NCBI GenBank assembly: GCA_025062375.1
Contig: JANXAG010000013.1
Coordinates: 1 to 52,816, forward strand
DNA from: Anaerolineae bacterium
GTDB lineage: Bacteria > Chloroflexota > Anaerolineae > SpSt-600
Length of the DNA stretch: 52,816 bases
Reading direction: 5' to 3'
Shown: piece after piece, positions 23,904 to 32,232 of the stretch
Numbering within the stretch: the stretch's first letter is position 1
Layout of the letters: each line of letters starts with the position of its first letter
Made by a program: the position numbers and the translations under genes
Notes under the pieces: generated by a model
What the model saw: only the letters and a program-made list of their open reading frames with translations
Databases searched by the model: none
Told to the model about the DNA's origin: nothing

Positions 23904-26381
23904 TTATGCAGACCTGTCGGACGGTAAAGCTATGGAAATTTGCCCCGGGGCTATGTATATAAGGCAAGCTGGCCTGAGGCCCTCGCCCCAGTGGACAACT
24001 GCATCAGTTCGCCGCAGGGGAGGGGTGAAAGCACCTTCCATAGACCACGTGAAGAATATTTCGCTGCCCTTTCTGCTAAGGGAGAACCGATGCAGCAGAT
24101 ATTCTCCCCGTTGATAGGCCAGGGTTTCTCCGTCGTCTTCGTAGAGGAAACTGGTCATTTCCTGTTCTCCTGCTGGGGGATAAAGGTGCAAAACCAGGGG
24201 GTTAGTAGGGCGATGGCCCACGTAATCCATCTCCGGCCCCTGGGGAATTACCGCCCCAGCCCGCACGAAGACCGGAATCCGCTCCAGAGGCGCATCCATT
24301 TCTATCCACGCTGGTCCTTCAAAAATGGCGTCTATCCAGAAGTCATACCAGTGCCCGGCCGGAAGATAGACCCGCCGCTTCGTTGCTCCTTCTTCCAGCA
24401 CCGGTGCGACCAGCAAGGCATCCCCGCAGAGGAACTCATCGTCCAGCGTTTGGGCTACGGGGTCTTTCTGAAAGTCCAGCAAAAGGGGACGAACGATGGG
24501 GATTCCCGTTTGAGTGCACTGCCAGAGGGCGGTGTAAAGGTATGGAAGCAAACGATAGCGCAACCGGATAAACTCCCGGTTAATGCTCAGGTATGGCTCC
24601 CCCCAGGACCAGGGTTCCTGATCAGGGCTGGTGATGGAAGTATGGGCCCGGCAGAAGGGGAAAAAGACGCTCATCTGAAGCCAGCGGGTGAAGAGCTCTC
24701 CTGTAGGCCACCCTTCAAAACCCCCGATGTCGGACCCGGTGAAGGCAATCCCTGAAAGCCCCAGGTTGAGCACCATCGGTAACGTCTGCCGGAGCGATGC
24801 CCAGTCCGAACGGTTGTCAGCGGTCCAGTGGGCAGCGTAGCGCTGGACCCCAGTCCAGCCAGAGCGGGTTATCACGAAGGGGCGGCGGTCGGGGCGCAAT
24901 CGGGCCAAGCCTTCTGCAGTGGCGCGCGCCATATTTAACCCGTAGAGGTTGTGGGCCTGACGGTGGTTCCCCCCTTTGCCCTCCATGCTGTGGCAGACCG
25001 GCTCCGGAATCGTGGCTCCCTCTTCTCCGAAGAGAGCTGGTTCATTCATATCGTCCCAGATGCCATCCACGCCAATTGCCACAAGCTCCCGGTGCAGATC
25101 CCCCCACCATTCCCGGACGCGCGGATCGGTAAAGTCGGGGAAAGCGCAGTTTCCAGGCCACACCGGACCGATGAACAGGCGGCCATTGGGGTAGCGGCAG
25201 AACATATTTTGCTTGAGGCCTTCCCGGAAAACCCGGTACTTGCGGTCAATTTTGACCCCGGGGTCTACAATGGTGACCACTTTAAATCCCTGCCCATGGA
25301 GATCAGCTATCAGACCCGCCGGATCAGGGAAGCGGCGCCTGTTCCAGGTGAAGACCCGGTAGCCGTCCATGTAGTGGATATCAAAATAAATGGCATCGCA
25401 TGGAACTTTATAGGTTTCACGGAAGTCGCGAGCCAGGCGACGGACACGCTCTTCAGGGTAGTAGGACCAGCGGCTCTGGTGGTAGCCCAGAGCCCAGCGG
25501 GGGAAAAGGGGGTGACGGCCTGTTTCCCCAGTAAACCGCTCTACAAGCCTGGAAACAGTGGGCGCATGGAAGAAAAGCCAATCCGCCCCTGATTCGTCCA
25601 GCTCTATTGTTATGGTGCCCGGGTCGGTTCGCCCCAGGTCAAACCGGCTGCGGGTTGAGTTTTCCAGAAGAAGGCCGAAAGCTTGCTCTCCTCCGGAATG
25701 AAGCACCAGCAGAAAAGGGACGCAGAGATATAGGGGGTCATCGCCGGGACCGTATGTGCGGGGGTCTGTATTCCAGTTGATGTAAACTCCACCCCGCAGG
25801 TCCAGTGGAGCGGCTCGCTCACCCAGGCCATAAAAGTGGGCATCGGGAGGCATTTTCCACCGCAGGAGGAGACGCCCATCGGCGGTCCAACCGGCTGGGG
25901 CAGCTTCTTCAGCAACAACAGCACCGTTAGCATCGGCAATGGTGAGGCGACCATCGGCGCCAGAAATGCGGCAGGTGAGCTGGTCGGTACGGAACTCAAG
26001 GATTTCCGGGCCCGGTGCGAGCCTTGGGGTTAGCGCCGGACTTTCCGGCTGCCAGGAAAACCAGATGAGGTCGGGAGCGAGGGCTTTAAGGGTCAGAGTG
26101 GCATGGGCGAAGCGGCACTGGAGAGTTCTTTCCTCTTCGCGATAGGACAAGAGTGGGCCTGGGGTGAAAGCGATGGGACCAGGAGGAGGGAAAGCGCCCG
26201 GAGGGATTGATAGGCGACGCAGGAAAGCCCTCAGAAGCGATAGCCCCCGCAGAGGACGCCGGGGGTCGGCATACTTTGCTTCAACCCAGCGGGTCCGGAT
26301 GGCGTGGACAACACCGGCCCAGGTAGTTTTAAACCCCAAAATCCTGATGCCTCGTATCAGCAGAACCAGCGGGTTATCCAT
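23904..26381 (-). CDS. Glycoside hydrolase family 31 protein (alpha-glucosidase type)
   Basis: The 825-residue enzyme cleaves terminal alpha-glucosidic or alpha-xylosidic bonds. The nucleophile Asp444 is in WDDMNEP and the acid/base Asp522 in HWTADNRSDW, both GH31 hallmarks. The N-terminal beta-sandwich and C-terminal beta-domains give a usual family length. The chosen ATG (26379-26381) has AAGGAGG 7 bases upstream. No signal peptide is visible, although a mildly hydrophobic N-terminus (PLVLLIRGIRILG) exists. It overlaps the end of the beta-CASP gene by 8 bases, so the two are coupled. Codons look GC-richer than the genes on either side. Confidence 0.95.
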   Translation of the reverse strand: MDNPLVLLIRGIRILGFKTTWAGVVHAIRTRWVEAKYADPRRPLRGLSLLRAFLRRLSIPPGAFPPPGPIAFTPGPLLSYREEERTLQCRFAHATLTLKALAPDLIWFSWQPESPALTPRLAPGPEILEFRTDQLTCRISGADGRLTIADANGAVVAEEAAPAGWTADGRLLLRWKMPPDAHFYGLGERAAPLDLRGGVYINWNTDPRTYGPGDDPLYLCVPFLLVLHSGGEQAFGLLLENSTRSRFDLGRTDPGTITIELDESGADWLFFHAPTVSRLVERFTGETGRHPLFPRWALGYHQSRWSYYPEERVRRLARDFRETYKVPCDAIYFDIHYMDGYRVFTWNRRRFPDPAGLIADLHGQGFKVVTIVDPGVKIDRKYRVFREGLKQNMFCRYPNGRLFIGPVWPGNCAFPDFTDPRVREWWGDLHRELVAIGVDGIWDDMNEPALFGEEGATIPEPVCHSMEGKGGNHRQAHNLYGLNMARATAEGLARLRPDRRPFVITRSGWTGVQRYAAHWTADNRSDWASLRQTLPMVLNLGLSGIAFTGSDIGGFEGWPTGELFTRWLQMSVFFPFCRAHTSITSPDQEPWSWGEPYLSINREFIRLRYRLLPYLYTALWQCTQTGIPIVRPLLLDFQKDPVAQTLDDEFLCGDALLVAPVLEEGATKRRVYLPAGHWYDFWIDAIFEGPAWIEMDAPLERIPVFVRAGAVIPQGPEMDYVGHRPTNPLVLHLYPPAGEQEMTSFLYEDDGETLAYQRGEYLLHRFSLSRKGSEIFFTWSMEGAFTPPLRRTDAVVHWGEGLRPACLIYIAPGQISIALPSDRSA

Positions 26382-28119
26382 AGCTGACCTCCTTAAGGGA
26401 TATTGGCCGGGCATAGGAAGGGATTTCTACCTTTATACCGGTCCCTCGCAGCTCTTCCAGCCAGATTTCCGGCCGGTCAGTGTGGATGGGAATAAGAACA
26501 CGGGGACGAACCTCTTTCACGAACCGGATCAGTTCCTCTCTGCTGGCGTGGCCAGAGGCGTGGTATCCTGGCGTTACATCCACTTCCCCTGCTCCTTTAA
26601 GTTCCAGACCCACCGGCTTCATCCCGAAGTGCCGAAGCCAGCTCCAGAGTCGCCCCAAGTCTACCCTTTGCTCCTCATCGTAGGCTTTGCTGTTGGAGTA
26701 GATGTAAACGCCACCCATCGGGCTTTTTCTCATTAGATATTCCAGATCCAGCAAATCAGCCATATCCCAGAGGCTGAAGGCCAGAATGTAATTGCCCGGG
26801 TCTTTCCGAATGTCCTGAGGGCCCACCAGTTTCCCGCCGTAGAACTGCCGGGTAATTTCTTCCCACCTGTCCAGGCGGACTTTGGGATCGTCGTAGATAA
26901 AAAGCAACGGCTCATCTCTGAGGTCTGGCACCAATTCAGGGGCTGCCAGATGCATGGCCGAAAGCAAATATGCATCTTTGGGCAGGATTACCAGGGATCG
27001 GCCGGTATTGCGGGCGATTTCCACAAAAGCCATCAACCGCTCTACATTTCGCGGGGCGAAATCGGCTATGACCAGCTCTCTTCCCGACTTCCGAACTGTG
27101 TCTAAACATCGGGACTGGACCTCTTCTTCTGTTATCTTAAGGTATTCTTCTACCTTCAGGTTGGTCCCCTCGCAGATGAGAACCAGCGGTTTAAGGGCGG
27201 CGAGCTCCTCGGCGAAACGCCAGCTTAAAGACCCGTGAGCGCCGTGGAACCGGATATCGCCGGTGTAAGCGACCCAGCCGACAGAGGTTTCTACCGCAAA
27301 ACCGCAGGCTCCAAAGATGGAGTGGTCCAGAGGCCACCAGAGCACTTCCAGGGGAAGAGAGCCAGTGGAAGTAGCGATAGAAATAGCTTTATCCTGCTTG
27401 GCTGGGCGCCACTGCCAGAAGCTAGCGGCGCTGGCGAAAGGGTCATTTTCCTGGACTGTCCCTTGCGGGCTTTGGTCCAGAAAATTCCAGTTTCGCCAGA
27501 TATAACCTCTGGTTCGGTCTCCTTCCAGCATCCCCTTTTCGCTAATAGCCTGAGGGTTTACGTAAACCACTCCGCTGGAACCGGGCTTTCCGCTGTCCTG
27601 AATCGCCTTGGCAACCAGGGCGGTCATGAGGGAAGAGAACACGGCTATATCAGGCTGCACGAAAAGCAGGTCACCTGAATGGTCCAGGTGGGCGTGGGAG
27701 ATGAGAATAGCATCCACTGGGGGGCCATCTCGCCTCAGATCCCTGTAATCTGGCCAATGGCGGAAATGACTCCAAAAGTCCTCATAAGCTTTTTCATCCT
27801 TTTCCACCCGTTTTCTTTCCTTCTTCCCATCGGTTTCCATCCAGGATTTAAGGAAGGAGGAATCCAAAACCGGGATCAGATCCTCCCGATACAATCCTTC
27901 CAGGGGCGGCAGAAGGCCCAGCACCATCGGGTCCATTAGTCCTCTGGAGGACCTTTCCTTTATGAAGATTTCATCAAAATACCTGCTGTAGCTGTCAAAG
28001 GGGTGGCCGAAATCCAGAAAAATGCGGACGGCCCCATCCTCCAGGAGAATCTTGTTGCCCCCTATTTCGTTTATTCCACCATAGCAAGTGATCGTTGGCG
28101 ATATCGCACGACCTCCCAT
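26374..28119 (-). CDS. Beta-CASP metallo-beta-lactamase-fold hydrolase (RNase J-like)
   Basis: The 581-residue protein has the MBL motif HAHLDH at 142-147, YTGDIRFHG further on, LICEGTNL as a beta-CASP motif A candidate, SGHASREEL (motif B) and PRVLIPIHTDRPE (motif C). That is the RNase J/CPSF order, so RNA cleavage is a fair guess. The MBL domain carries a longer insertion between the first strand and the zinc motif than RNase J, and the C-terminal domain of RNase J is missing. The ATG at 28117-28119 is not preceded by a strong ribosome site. The gene lies between the helical-protein gene (11-base gap) and GH31. Confidence 0.82.
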   Translation of the reverse strand: MGGRAISPTITCYGGINEIGGNKILLEDGAVRIFLDFGHPFDSYSRYFDEIFIKERSSRGLMDPMVLGLLPPLEGLYREDLIPVLDSSFLKSWMETDGKKERKRVEKDEKAYEDFWSHFRHWPDYRDLRRDGPPVDAILISHAHLDHSGDLLFVQPDIAVFSSLMTALVAKAIQDSGKPGSSGVVYVNPQAISEKGMLEGDRTRGYIWRNWNFLDQSPQGTVQENDPFASAASFWQWRPAKQDKAISIATSTGSLPLEVLWWPLDHSIFGACGFAVETSVGWVAYTGDIRFHGAHGSLSWRFAEELAALKPLVLICEGTNLKVEEYLKITEEEVQSRCLDTVRKSGRELVIADFAPRNVERLMAFVEIARNTGRSLVILPKDAYLLSAMHLAAPELVPDLRDEPLLFIYDDPKVRLDRWEEITRQFYGGKLVGPQDIRKDPGNYILAFSLWDMADLLDLEYLMRKSPMGGVYIYSNSKAYDEEQRVDLGRLWSWLRHFGMKPVGLELKGAGEVDVTPGYHASGHASREELIRFVKEVRPRVLIPIHTDRPEIWLEELRGTGIKVEIPSYARPISLKEVSYG

Positions 28120-28129
28120 CAGTTTGCGT

Positions 28130-28727
28130 TTAAAAGGGCCACCAGCGGCCGGTATCCTGAATGGCCTGGAAAGTTTCCACAACCGCCTGTTCTCCACCCA
28201 AGGCGTGGATAACCGGAGCCAGGGCCTGGAAGTCTGATAGCAAGTCTCTGCGGGTGCGGCGAGCCAGAACAGACAGAATTTCAGCTATAGCAGCCAAGAC
28301 TTCCGGGTAGAGGTCCGGGGACAGGCGAAAGGCCAGGAGGTAAAGGGCTGAAGCGCACTGGTGCTCATCTGGCATCTGGCAGATAAAAGCCAGCGCCGCT
28401 ATCAACTTCGGCGGGATGTTTTTCGCCAGGGAATGGATGCTGGCCTCTATGAGGGCACAGCGAATTTCCACCCCCAAGTAAGGGGTTTGCCGACCTTCAT
28501 CTGCTTCCCTGCGGTTTTCTTCTGTCACCCGCTCCCAGGTGGTTCGCACATTCCCCAGATAACCGCCGTAACTTCCCTCCAGACAGTGCCAGGCTTCGGC
28601 ACAGCCCTGGACTTCCACCATAGGTCGGTAGTCTTCCACAGGCTTTTTGGCTCTCATCAAAATGGGCCTGATAGTAATGCACCAAATAAACCGGGATATC
28701 ACGGAAAGAAATCCTCGCTTCCCGCAA
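28130..28727 (-). pseudogene. Helical protein of unknown family, disrupted by a probable one-base frameshift
   Basis: Two overlapping minus-strand frames share coding character. The first (from a TTG at 28725-28727, or further up toward the tRNA) reads ARISFRDIPVYLVHYYQAHFDES. The second, to the stop at 28130, reads KKPVEDYRPMVEVQGCAEAWHCLEG and then a long helical, HEAT-like region rich in Ala and Leu. Removing one A from the A5 run (plus-strand T5 at 28644-28648) joins them as HFDESQKPVEDYRPM. It could be a real mutation, an assembly error or programmed slippage. If only the second frame is used, the ATG at 28655-28657 gives 175 residues. Function is not recognised. Confidence 0.6.
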
Positions 28728-28759
28728 ATCTTCCAGCTTCTGCTTAGCTAAAGTAAAAT

Positions 28760-28841
28760 TGGGCCGGGCGGGATTTGAACCCGCACGGGGATCACCCAGA
28801 GGATTTTAAGTCCCCCGCGTCTGCCATTCCGCCACCGGCCC
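28760..28841 (-). tRNA. tRNA-Leu (anticodon UAA)
   Basis: The 82-base gene folds as a class II tRNA. It has a 7-bp acceptor GGGCCGG/CCGGCCC, a D arm, and an anticodon stem GGGGA/TCCTC with loop CTTAAAA, which gives anticodon TAA. It also has a long variable arm (TGGGTGATCCCCGT) and a T arm GCGGGTTCAAATCCCGC. The 3' CCA is not encoded; the base after the acceptor is A. Confidence 0.96.
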
Positions 28842-28847
28842 ATTAAA

Positions 28848-28876
28848 ATTATAACCCAACATGGCCTGTTGAGCAA
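28848..28876 (-). promoter_or_regulatory. Promoter of tRNA-Leu
   Basis: Minus-strand TTGCTC (28871-28876) and TATAAT (28848-28853) are 17 bp apart. The -10 box ends 6 bases before the tRNA 5' end, so the transcript would begin at or next to it. The same transcript may also serve the frame-disrupted gene, beta-CASP and GH31 genes downstream. Confidence 0.72.
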
Positions 28877-28942
28877 GGTAAAACCCTCGCTGAAAAGCGA
28901 CGAAGGTTCAGAACAACCTGACCACGCATGCATCCGAGCCCG

Positions 28943-29707
28943 TTAGAACTCGTAAACATCACCATCAGAGGCAAGTTTTACCGGCCCATTGAAGGCTCGC
29001 TGAGCCTCTTCCACTAATTCCTCAGGATCCATCATAGGGTTAAAGTGCGCTAGAATTAAGAGCGAAACCTGGCTTTTTCTGGCTATTTCTCCAGCCTGGT
29101 AAGCCGAAGAGTGGCCAGGGAAAAGCCCGGTGCTCTCATGAACTAAAATGAAAGCCTTTTCCGCCAGACGCACCACTTTCTCACTCGGGGCAGTATCCCC
29201 TGAACACACCACTGCTTTACCTGAAAGCTTTGACCTTATGCGAAAGGCCAGAGAAGGAATCAAGTGGTCCACGGGAGAAGCCGTTATCTCAAAAGCTTCG
29301 CTCTCCAGAACCTTCGCCATTTCCCTGGGCTCAATCGGGTGACACTCAACTCCACGAAAACCCCTAAAAGCTGACCAATCCCAAACCTCCATCAATTTCC
29401 TGACAGCATCGCAACCTTCGGGCATGGCCCAGATGGGGAGCGGCTCCCTGCGGCCCATGAGCCATAGCCCCTGAATAAGGTAAGGAAGGCCATACAGATG
29501 ATCAGGATGATGGTGAGAAAGGAGAATTCCTTGCAGAAAAAGAGGGCTAAGGCCAGCTTTCAGAAGCTTATGGATCGGGCTCCCCCCGCAATCCAGCAGA
29601 AAAATCCCTCCTCCTGGTTCTACCAGAGCCATATAGAAACTATCCGCCTCGGCTGAGGCGAGAGAAGCTGCTGACCCCAGAAATACAATCCGGGCCCTGT
29701 CACTCAT
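28943..29707 (-). CDS. MBL-fold metallohydrolase (RNase Z-like family)
   Basis: The 254-residue protein shows the zinc motif SHHHPDHLYG at about 63-72, CSGDT at about 168 and LILAHF near the C-terminus, the order seen in RNase Z/ElaC and related phosphodiesterases. The start ATG (29705-29707) overlaps the ABC permease stop by eight bases, so it is translated with the exporter genes. tRNA 3' processing is possible by fold, but the characteristic flexible arm is not evident. A different small-molecule hydrolase function remains possible. Confidence 0.85.
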   Translation of the reverse strand: MSDRARIVFLGSAASLASAEADSFYMALVEPGGGIFLLDCGGSPIHKLLKAGLSPLFLQGILLSHHHPDHLYGLPYLIQGLWLMGRREPLPIWAMPEGCDAVRKLMEVWDWSAFRGFRGVECHPIEPREMAKVLESEAFEITASPVDHLIPSLAFRIRSKLSGKAVVCSGDTAPSEKVVRLAEKAFILVHESTGLFPGHSSAYQAGEIARKSQVSLLILAHFNPMMDPEELVEEAQRAFNGPVKLASDGDVYEF

Positions 29708-31124
29708 ATAACCACCTCACCACAATAGGCGTTATATTAGCTTCCACGAAAGCCGCTATCAGGAGCAAAGGTATAGCGATAAAGAGCAAAATTTTGACCC
29801 AATCGGCTATTGCCAGCAGAAGCGCTTCCCGAAACCGCCCCTTAACTGCAGGTGATACGGGAACTGCCCCTACCCTCAGGGCGGCGGCTATCGCAAGGAT
29901 GGCCGCAGGAATCTCAAAGATGCCGTGTGGTAAGATAAAAGCCGCAAAAAGCAAAGGTTTTTGCCCCAGAATTGCAATTTCTCCCCCTACAAACCCTAAA
30001 AGCCCCATGTTCAGAATAACCGCTATGGAAGGCATAACTCCCAGGGTTACGATGGAAAGAAGGGAAGAAAGCGTCAAAGTTCGCAAGTTGTGGAAAAAAA
30101 TCGCCCGGGTTTGCAACGGAGGCAAGAATTCCCAGGATACACCCTTCAATTTACTAAGGTCAAAATCCTCTGGCAAAATGAGTTCAGGATACGGATGAAG
30201 AAAGGCAAAGCCGAGGCCTCCAGCCAGACCAGCCAAAGCCATTATGCCCACGAAAATCAACGGAAGCCTTAGCTCGGTCAGGATAAGGCCCAATTCCCTT
30301 CGGTAGAAGCCCATAAGCGATAGAGATTTCCCCTCATTTCCCGGACGCCTCAGGAATAGAGACCCGAAAGCTTCTCCCCAGCTCCTGAAATCAAATCTTT
30401 CCAGATGAGTCGTAAGGAGATGTTCTCGGTTGAAGAGGGCTAACCCCATCCTTACAAGGAGTACCGTAACGACAAACATTCCCGCAACGGCCAGCCATAT
30501 AACGTTGTAATTGGCCCAGAACATAGCGATGCTTATACCTTGAACGGCCAAAGCCATCGGCACGATAATGAAACTGGCCAGAAGGTTAGCGGCTCTAACA
30601 CTTGTGGCATTATGAGAAATGACCACTGCACCAGCAACCATAACGAGGGCTTCACAGAAAGTAAGGATTAAAATCTGGGCCAAAAGCACAAGAGGTGGGA
30701 AGTAACCGGTTGAGTAATAGAGGCCTGCCACGTAAATGGAAATCCCGAGGAAACTGGCCCCAAGAGGCAAAATAAGGGAAGCCAAAAATTTGCCCAGGAA
30801 AAGCTCCAGGTCCGATAGAGGCGAAGCCAAAAGTGGCTCTAAAGTAAGCCTCTCCTTCTCGCCCACAAAGGACTCCAGAGCGATCACGAGGGAAAAGGTT
30901 ATAGGGAAGAACCCTACCACCATCAGGAGGAATGGATACATCCTTTCGGCGATGATAAAAGCGCCATAGCGGAGCACAAAATCCCTGGCCAATTGGGCCG
31001 TTATATCCATAAGCCAGGGGAAGAAAAGAGTCAGGATGGCTATGGGCGCCATGATACGCCAATCCCGCAGCGAATCCTTCAATTCTTTGGAAACCAGAGT
31101 CAGGATGGCCAGCAGGGAACTCAT
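29700..31124 (-). CDS. ABC-2 type permease fused to a SpoIIM/DUF95-like domain
   Basis: The 474-residue membrane protein begins as a NatB/ABC-2 exporter subunit, with a cytoplasmic start then EKERLTLEPLLASPLSDLELFLGKFL, the classic ABC-2 motif at about 90-115. After about residue 280 a second set of helices reads NLRTLTLSSLLSIVTLGVMP and AAFILPHGIFEIPAAILA, which matches the SpoIIM/DUF95 membrane family (its L-PHG-E-P signature). The fusion suggests an exporter with an integrated accessory subunit. The ATG overlaps the ATPase gene stop (ATGA at 31121-31124). Confidence 0.85.
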   Translation of the reverse strand: MSSLLAILTLVSKELKDSLRDWRIMAPIAILTLFFPWLMDITAQLARDFVLRYGAFIIAERMYPFLLMVVGFFPITFSLVIALESFVGEKERLTLEPLLASPLSDLELFLGKFLASLILPLGASFLGISIYVAGLYYSTGYFPPLVLLAQILILTFCEALVMVAGAVVISHNATSVRAANLLASFIIVPMALAVQGISIAMFWANYNVIWLAVAGMFVVTVLLVRMGLALFNREHLLTTHLERFDFRSWGEAFGSLFLRRPGNEGKSLSLMGFYRRELGLILTELRLPLIFVGIMALAGLAGGLGFAFLHPYPELILPEDFDLSKLKGVSWEFLPPLQTRAIFFHNLRTLTLSSLLSIVTLGVMPSIAVILNMGLLGFVGGEIAILGQKPLLFAAFILPHGIFEIPAAILAIAAALRVGAVPVSPAVKGRFREALLLAIADWVKILLFIAIPLLLIAAFVEANITPIVVRWLYE

Positions 31125-32038
31125 GATACAATCCTGAGGTATATTTCCTCCAAAGTGGCAGGAAGTTCCTGGAGGTAAAGCACCTCCGCCCCGATTTCGG
31201 TCAAAGCTTTTATTATGCCAGGATTAACCCTGACGGGTTCATCGGTTCTGTAGCGCACAAAATCTTCCCCTTCTTCCTCCACCTGAGCGAAACGCCTGAC
31301 CAGAGAGGCCGCTTCTTTGCAAGGACGGGCGAGCTTCAATTCCAGAAGAGGGGCCCCAAAGTAGCGCTTGCGGAGTTCTTCCAGAGTGCCAATGGCTACG
31401 ATCTTACCCCTGCTAATTACGGCTATTCGGTCGGCCAGAGCTTGCGCCTCAAACAGGTTGTGGGTGCAAATGATGGCAGTACGCTTCTCTTTTCTGAGTT
31501 CCATTATGGCCTCCCTCACGATTCTGGCGCTTTGAGGGTCCATGGCCGAAGTGGGCTCATCCAGGAAAAGGACCAAGGGACTATGGAGCATAGCCCTCAC
31601 CAGAGCCAGTTTCTGGCGCATCCCCTTGGAATATTCCCCTATCCGCCTGCCCCTCGCTTCTATAAGACCGAACCGCTCCAGAAGCAATTTTTTCCTTAAG
31701 GCAAGCTCCTTTGAGGAAACCCCGTAAAGCTTGCCGAAAAAATCCAGGTATTCGTCAGCTGTCATCCTGAGGTAGAGAGCGGGGAACTCGGTAAGCAGAC
31801 CAACCGAACGCCGCACTTCCCTGGCCTGTCTCACAACATCATACCCGGCTACCCGCGCCGTTCCGGAAGTAGGCACCAGGACTGAAGCCAACAATCGCAC
31901 GGTGGTGGTTTTCCCAGCTCCATTCGGTCCCAGGAGGGCCAGAATTTCCCCTTCTTGAAGTTGAAAGGTAACTCCATCCACCGCCACAAGAGAATTGAAC
32001 TGTTTGGTAAGCCCTTCTGCTTCTACAATTGCGCTCAT
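31121..32038 (-). CDS. ABC transporter ATP-binding protein (exporter type)
   Basis: The 305-residue ATPase partners the ABC-2 permease. Walker A GPNGAGKTT, the Q-loop, the signature YSKGMRQKL and Walker B VLFLDEPTSAMDP are all present, with a C-terminal extension of about 80 residues typical of NatA/CcmA-type exporters. The start is the ATG at 32036-32038. A longer frame to 32065 runs through a -10 box at 32048-32053, so it cannot be the start. The transcript would begin only a few bases before this ATG and may be almost leaderless. Substrate is unknown; Na+ or drug efflux is common for the type. Confidence 0.93.
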   Translation of the reverse strand: MSAIVEAEGLTKQFNSLVAVDGVTFQLQEGEILALLGPNGAGKTTTVRLLASVLVPTSGTARVAGYDVVRQAREVRRSVGLLTEFPALYLRMTADEYLDFFGKLYGVSSKELALRKKLLLERFGLIEARGRRIGEYSKGMRQKLALVRAMLHSPLVLFLDEPTSAMDPQSARIVREAIMELRKEKRTAIICTHNLFEAQALADRIAVISRGKIVAIGTLEELRKRYFGAPLLELKLARPCKEAASLVRRFAQVEEEGEDFVRYRTDEPVRVNPGIIKALTEIGAEVLYLQELPATLEEIYLRIVS

Positions 32039-32047
32039 CTTACTGAA

Positions 32048-32075
32048 AGTATAGCATTTAAGCACTTAATTTCAA
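32048..32075 (-). promoter_or_regulatory. Promoter of the ABC-2 exporter operon
   Basis: TTGAAA (32070-32075) and TATACT (32048-32053) on the minus strand are spaced 16 bp apart. The -10 box ends only 9 bases before the ATG at 32038, giving a leader of about 3 bases. Confidence 0.7.
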
Positions 32076-32202
32076 ATAGGAAAAAAGTCCTGCCAGGTGA
32101 AGCCACCGCACCCCCATTTCTTATCCTTATAGGCCCGGAGCTTCAGGCCTCACTCGTGGACAGGTGGCGGGTATCTGAAGCTTGCCCTTTTAAAATTTTT
32201 GA

Positions 32203-32222
32203 GGGGACATGCCCACGTCCCC
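32203..32222 (-). terminator. Hairpin after the cpgS-like gene, probable transcription terminator
   Basis: GGGGAC/GTCCCC form a 6-bp stem with an 8-base loop, 10 bases after the stop of the GTPase gene on the minus strand. It is followed by an A/T-rich TCAAAAATTTT stretch rather than a pure T-run, so termination is plausible but not certain. Confidence 0.5.
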
Positions 32223-32232
32223 CCGCTACCGA

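Noticed and set aside
25046-25249. A 67-residue minus-strand frame inside the GH31 gene
   Set aside because: It lies wholly within the real coding frame of GH31 in another register and shows no features of its own.
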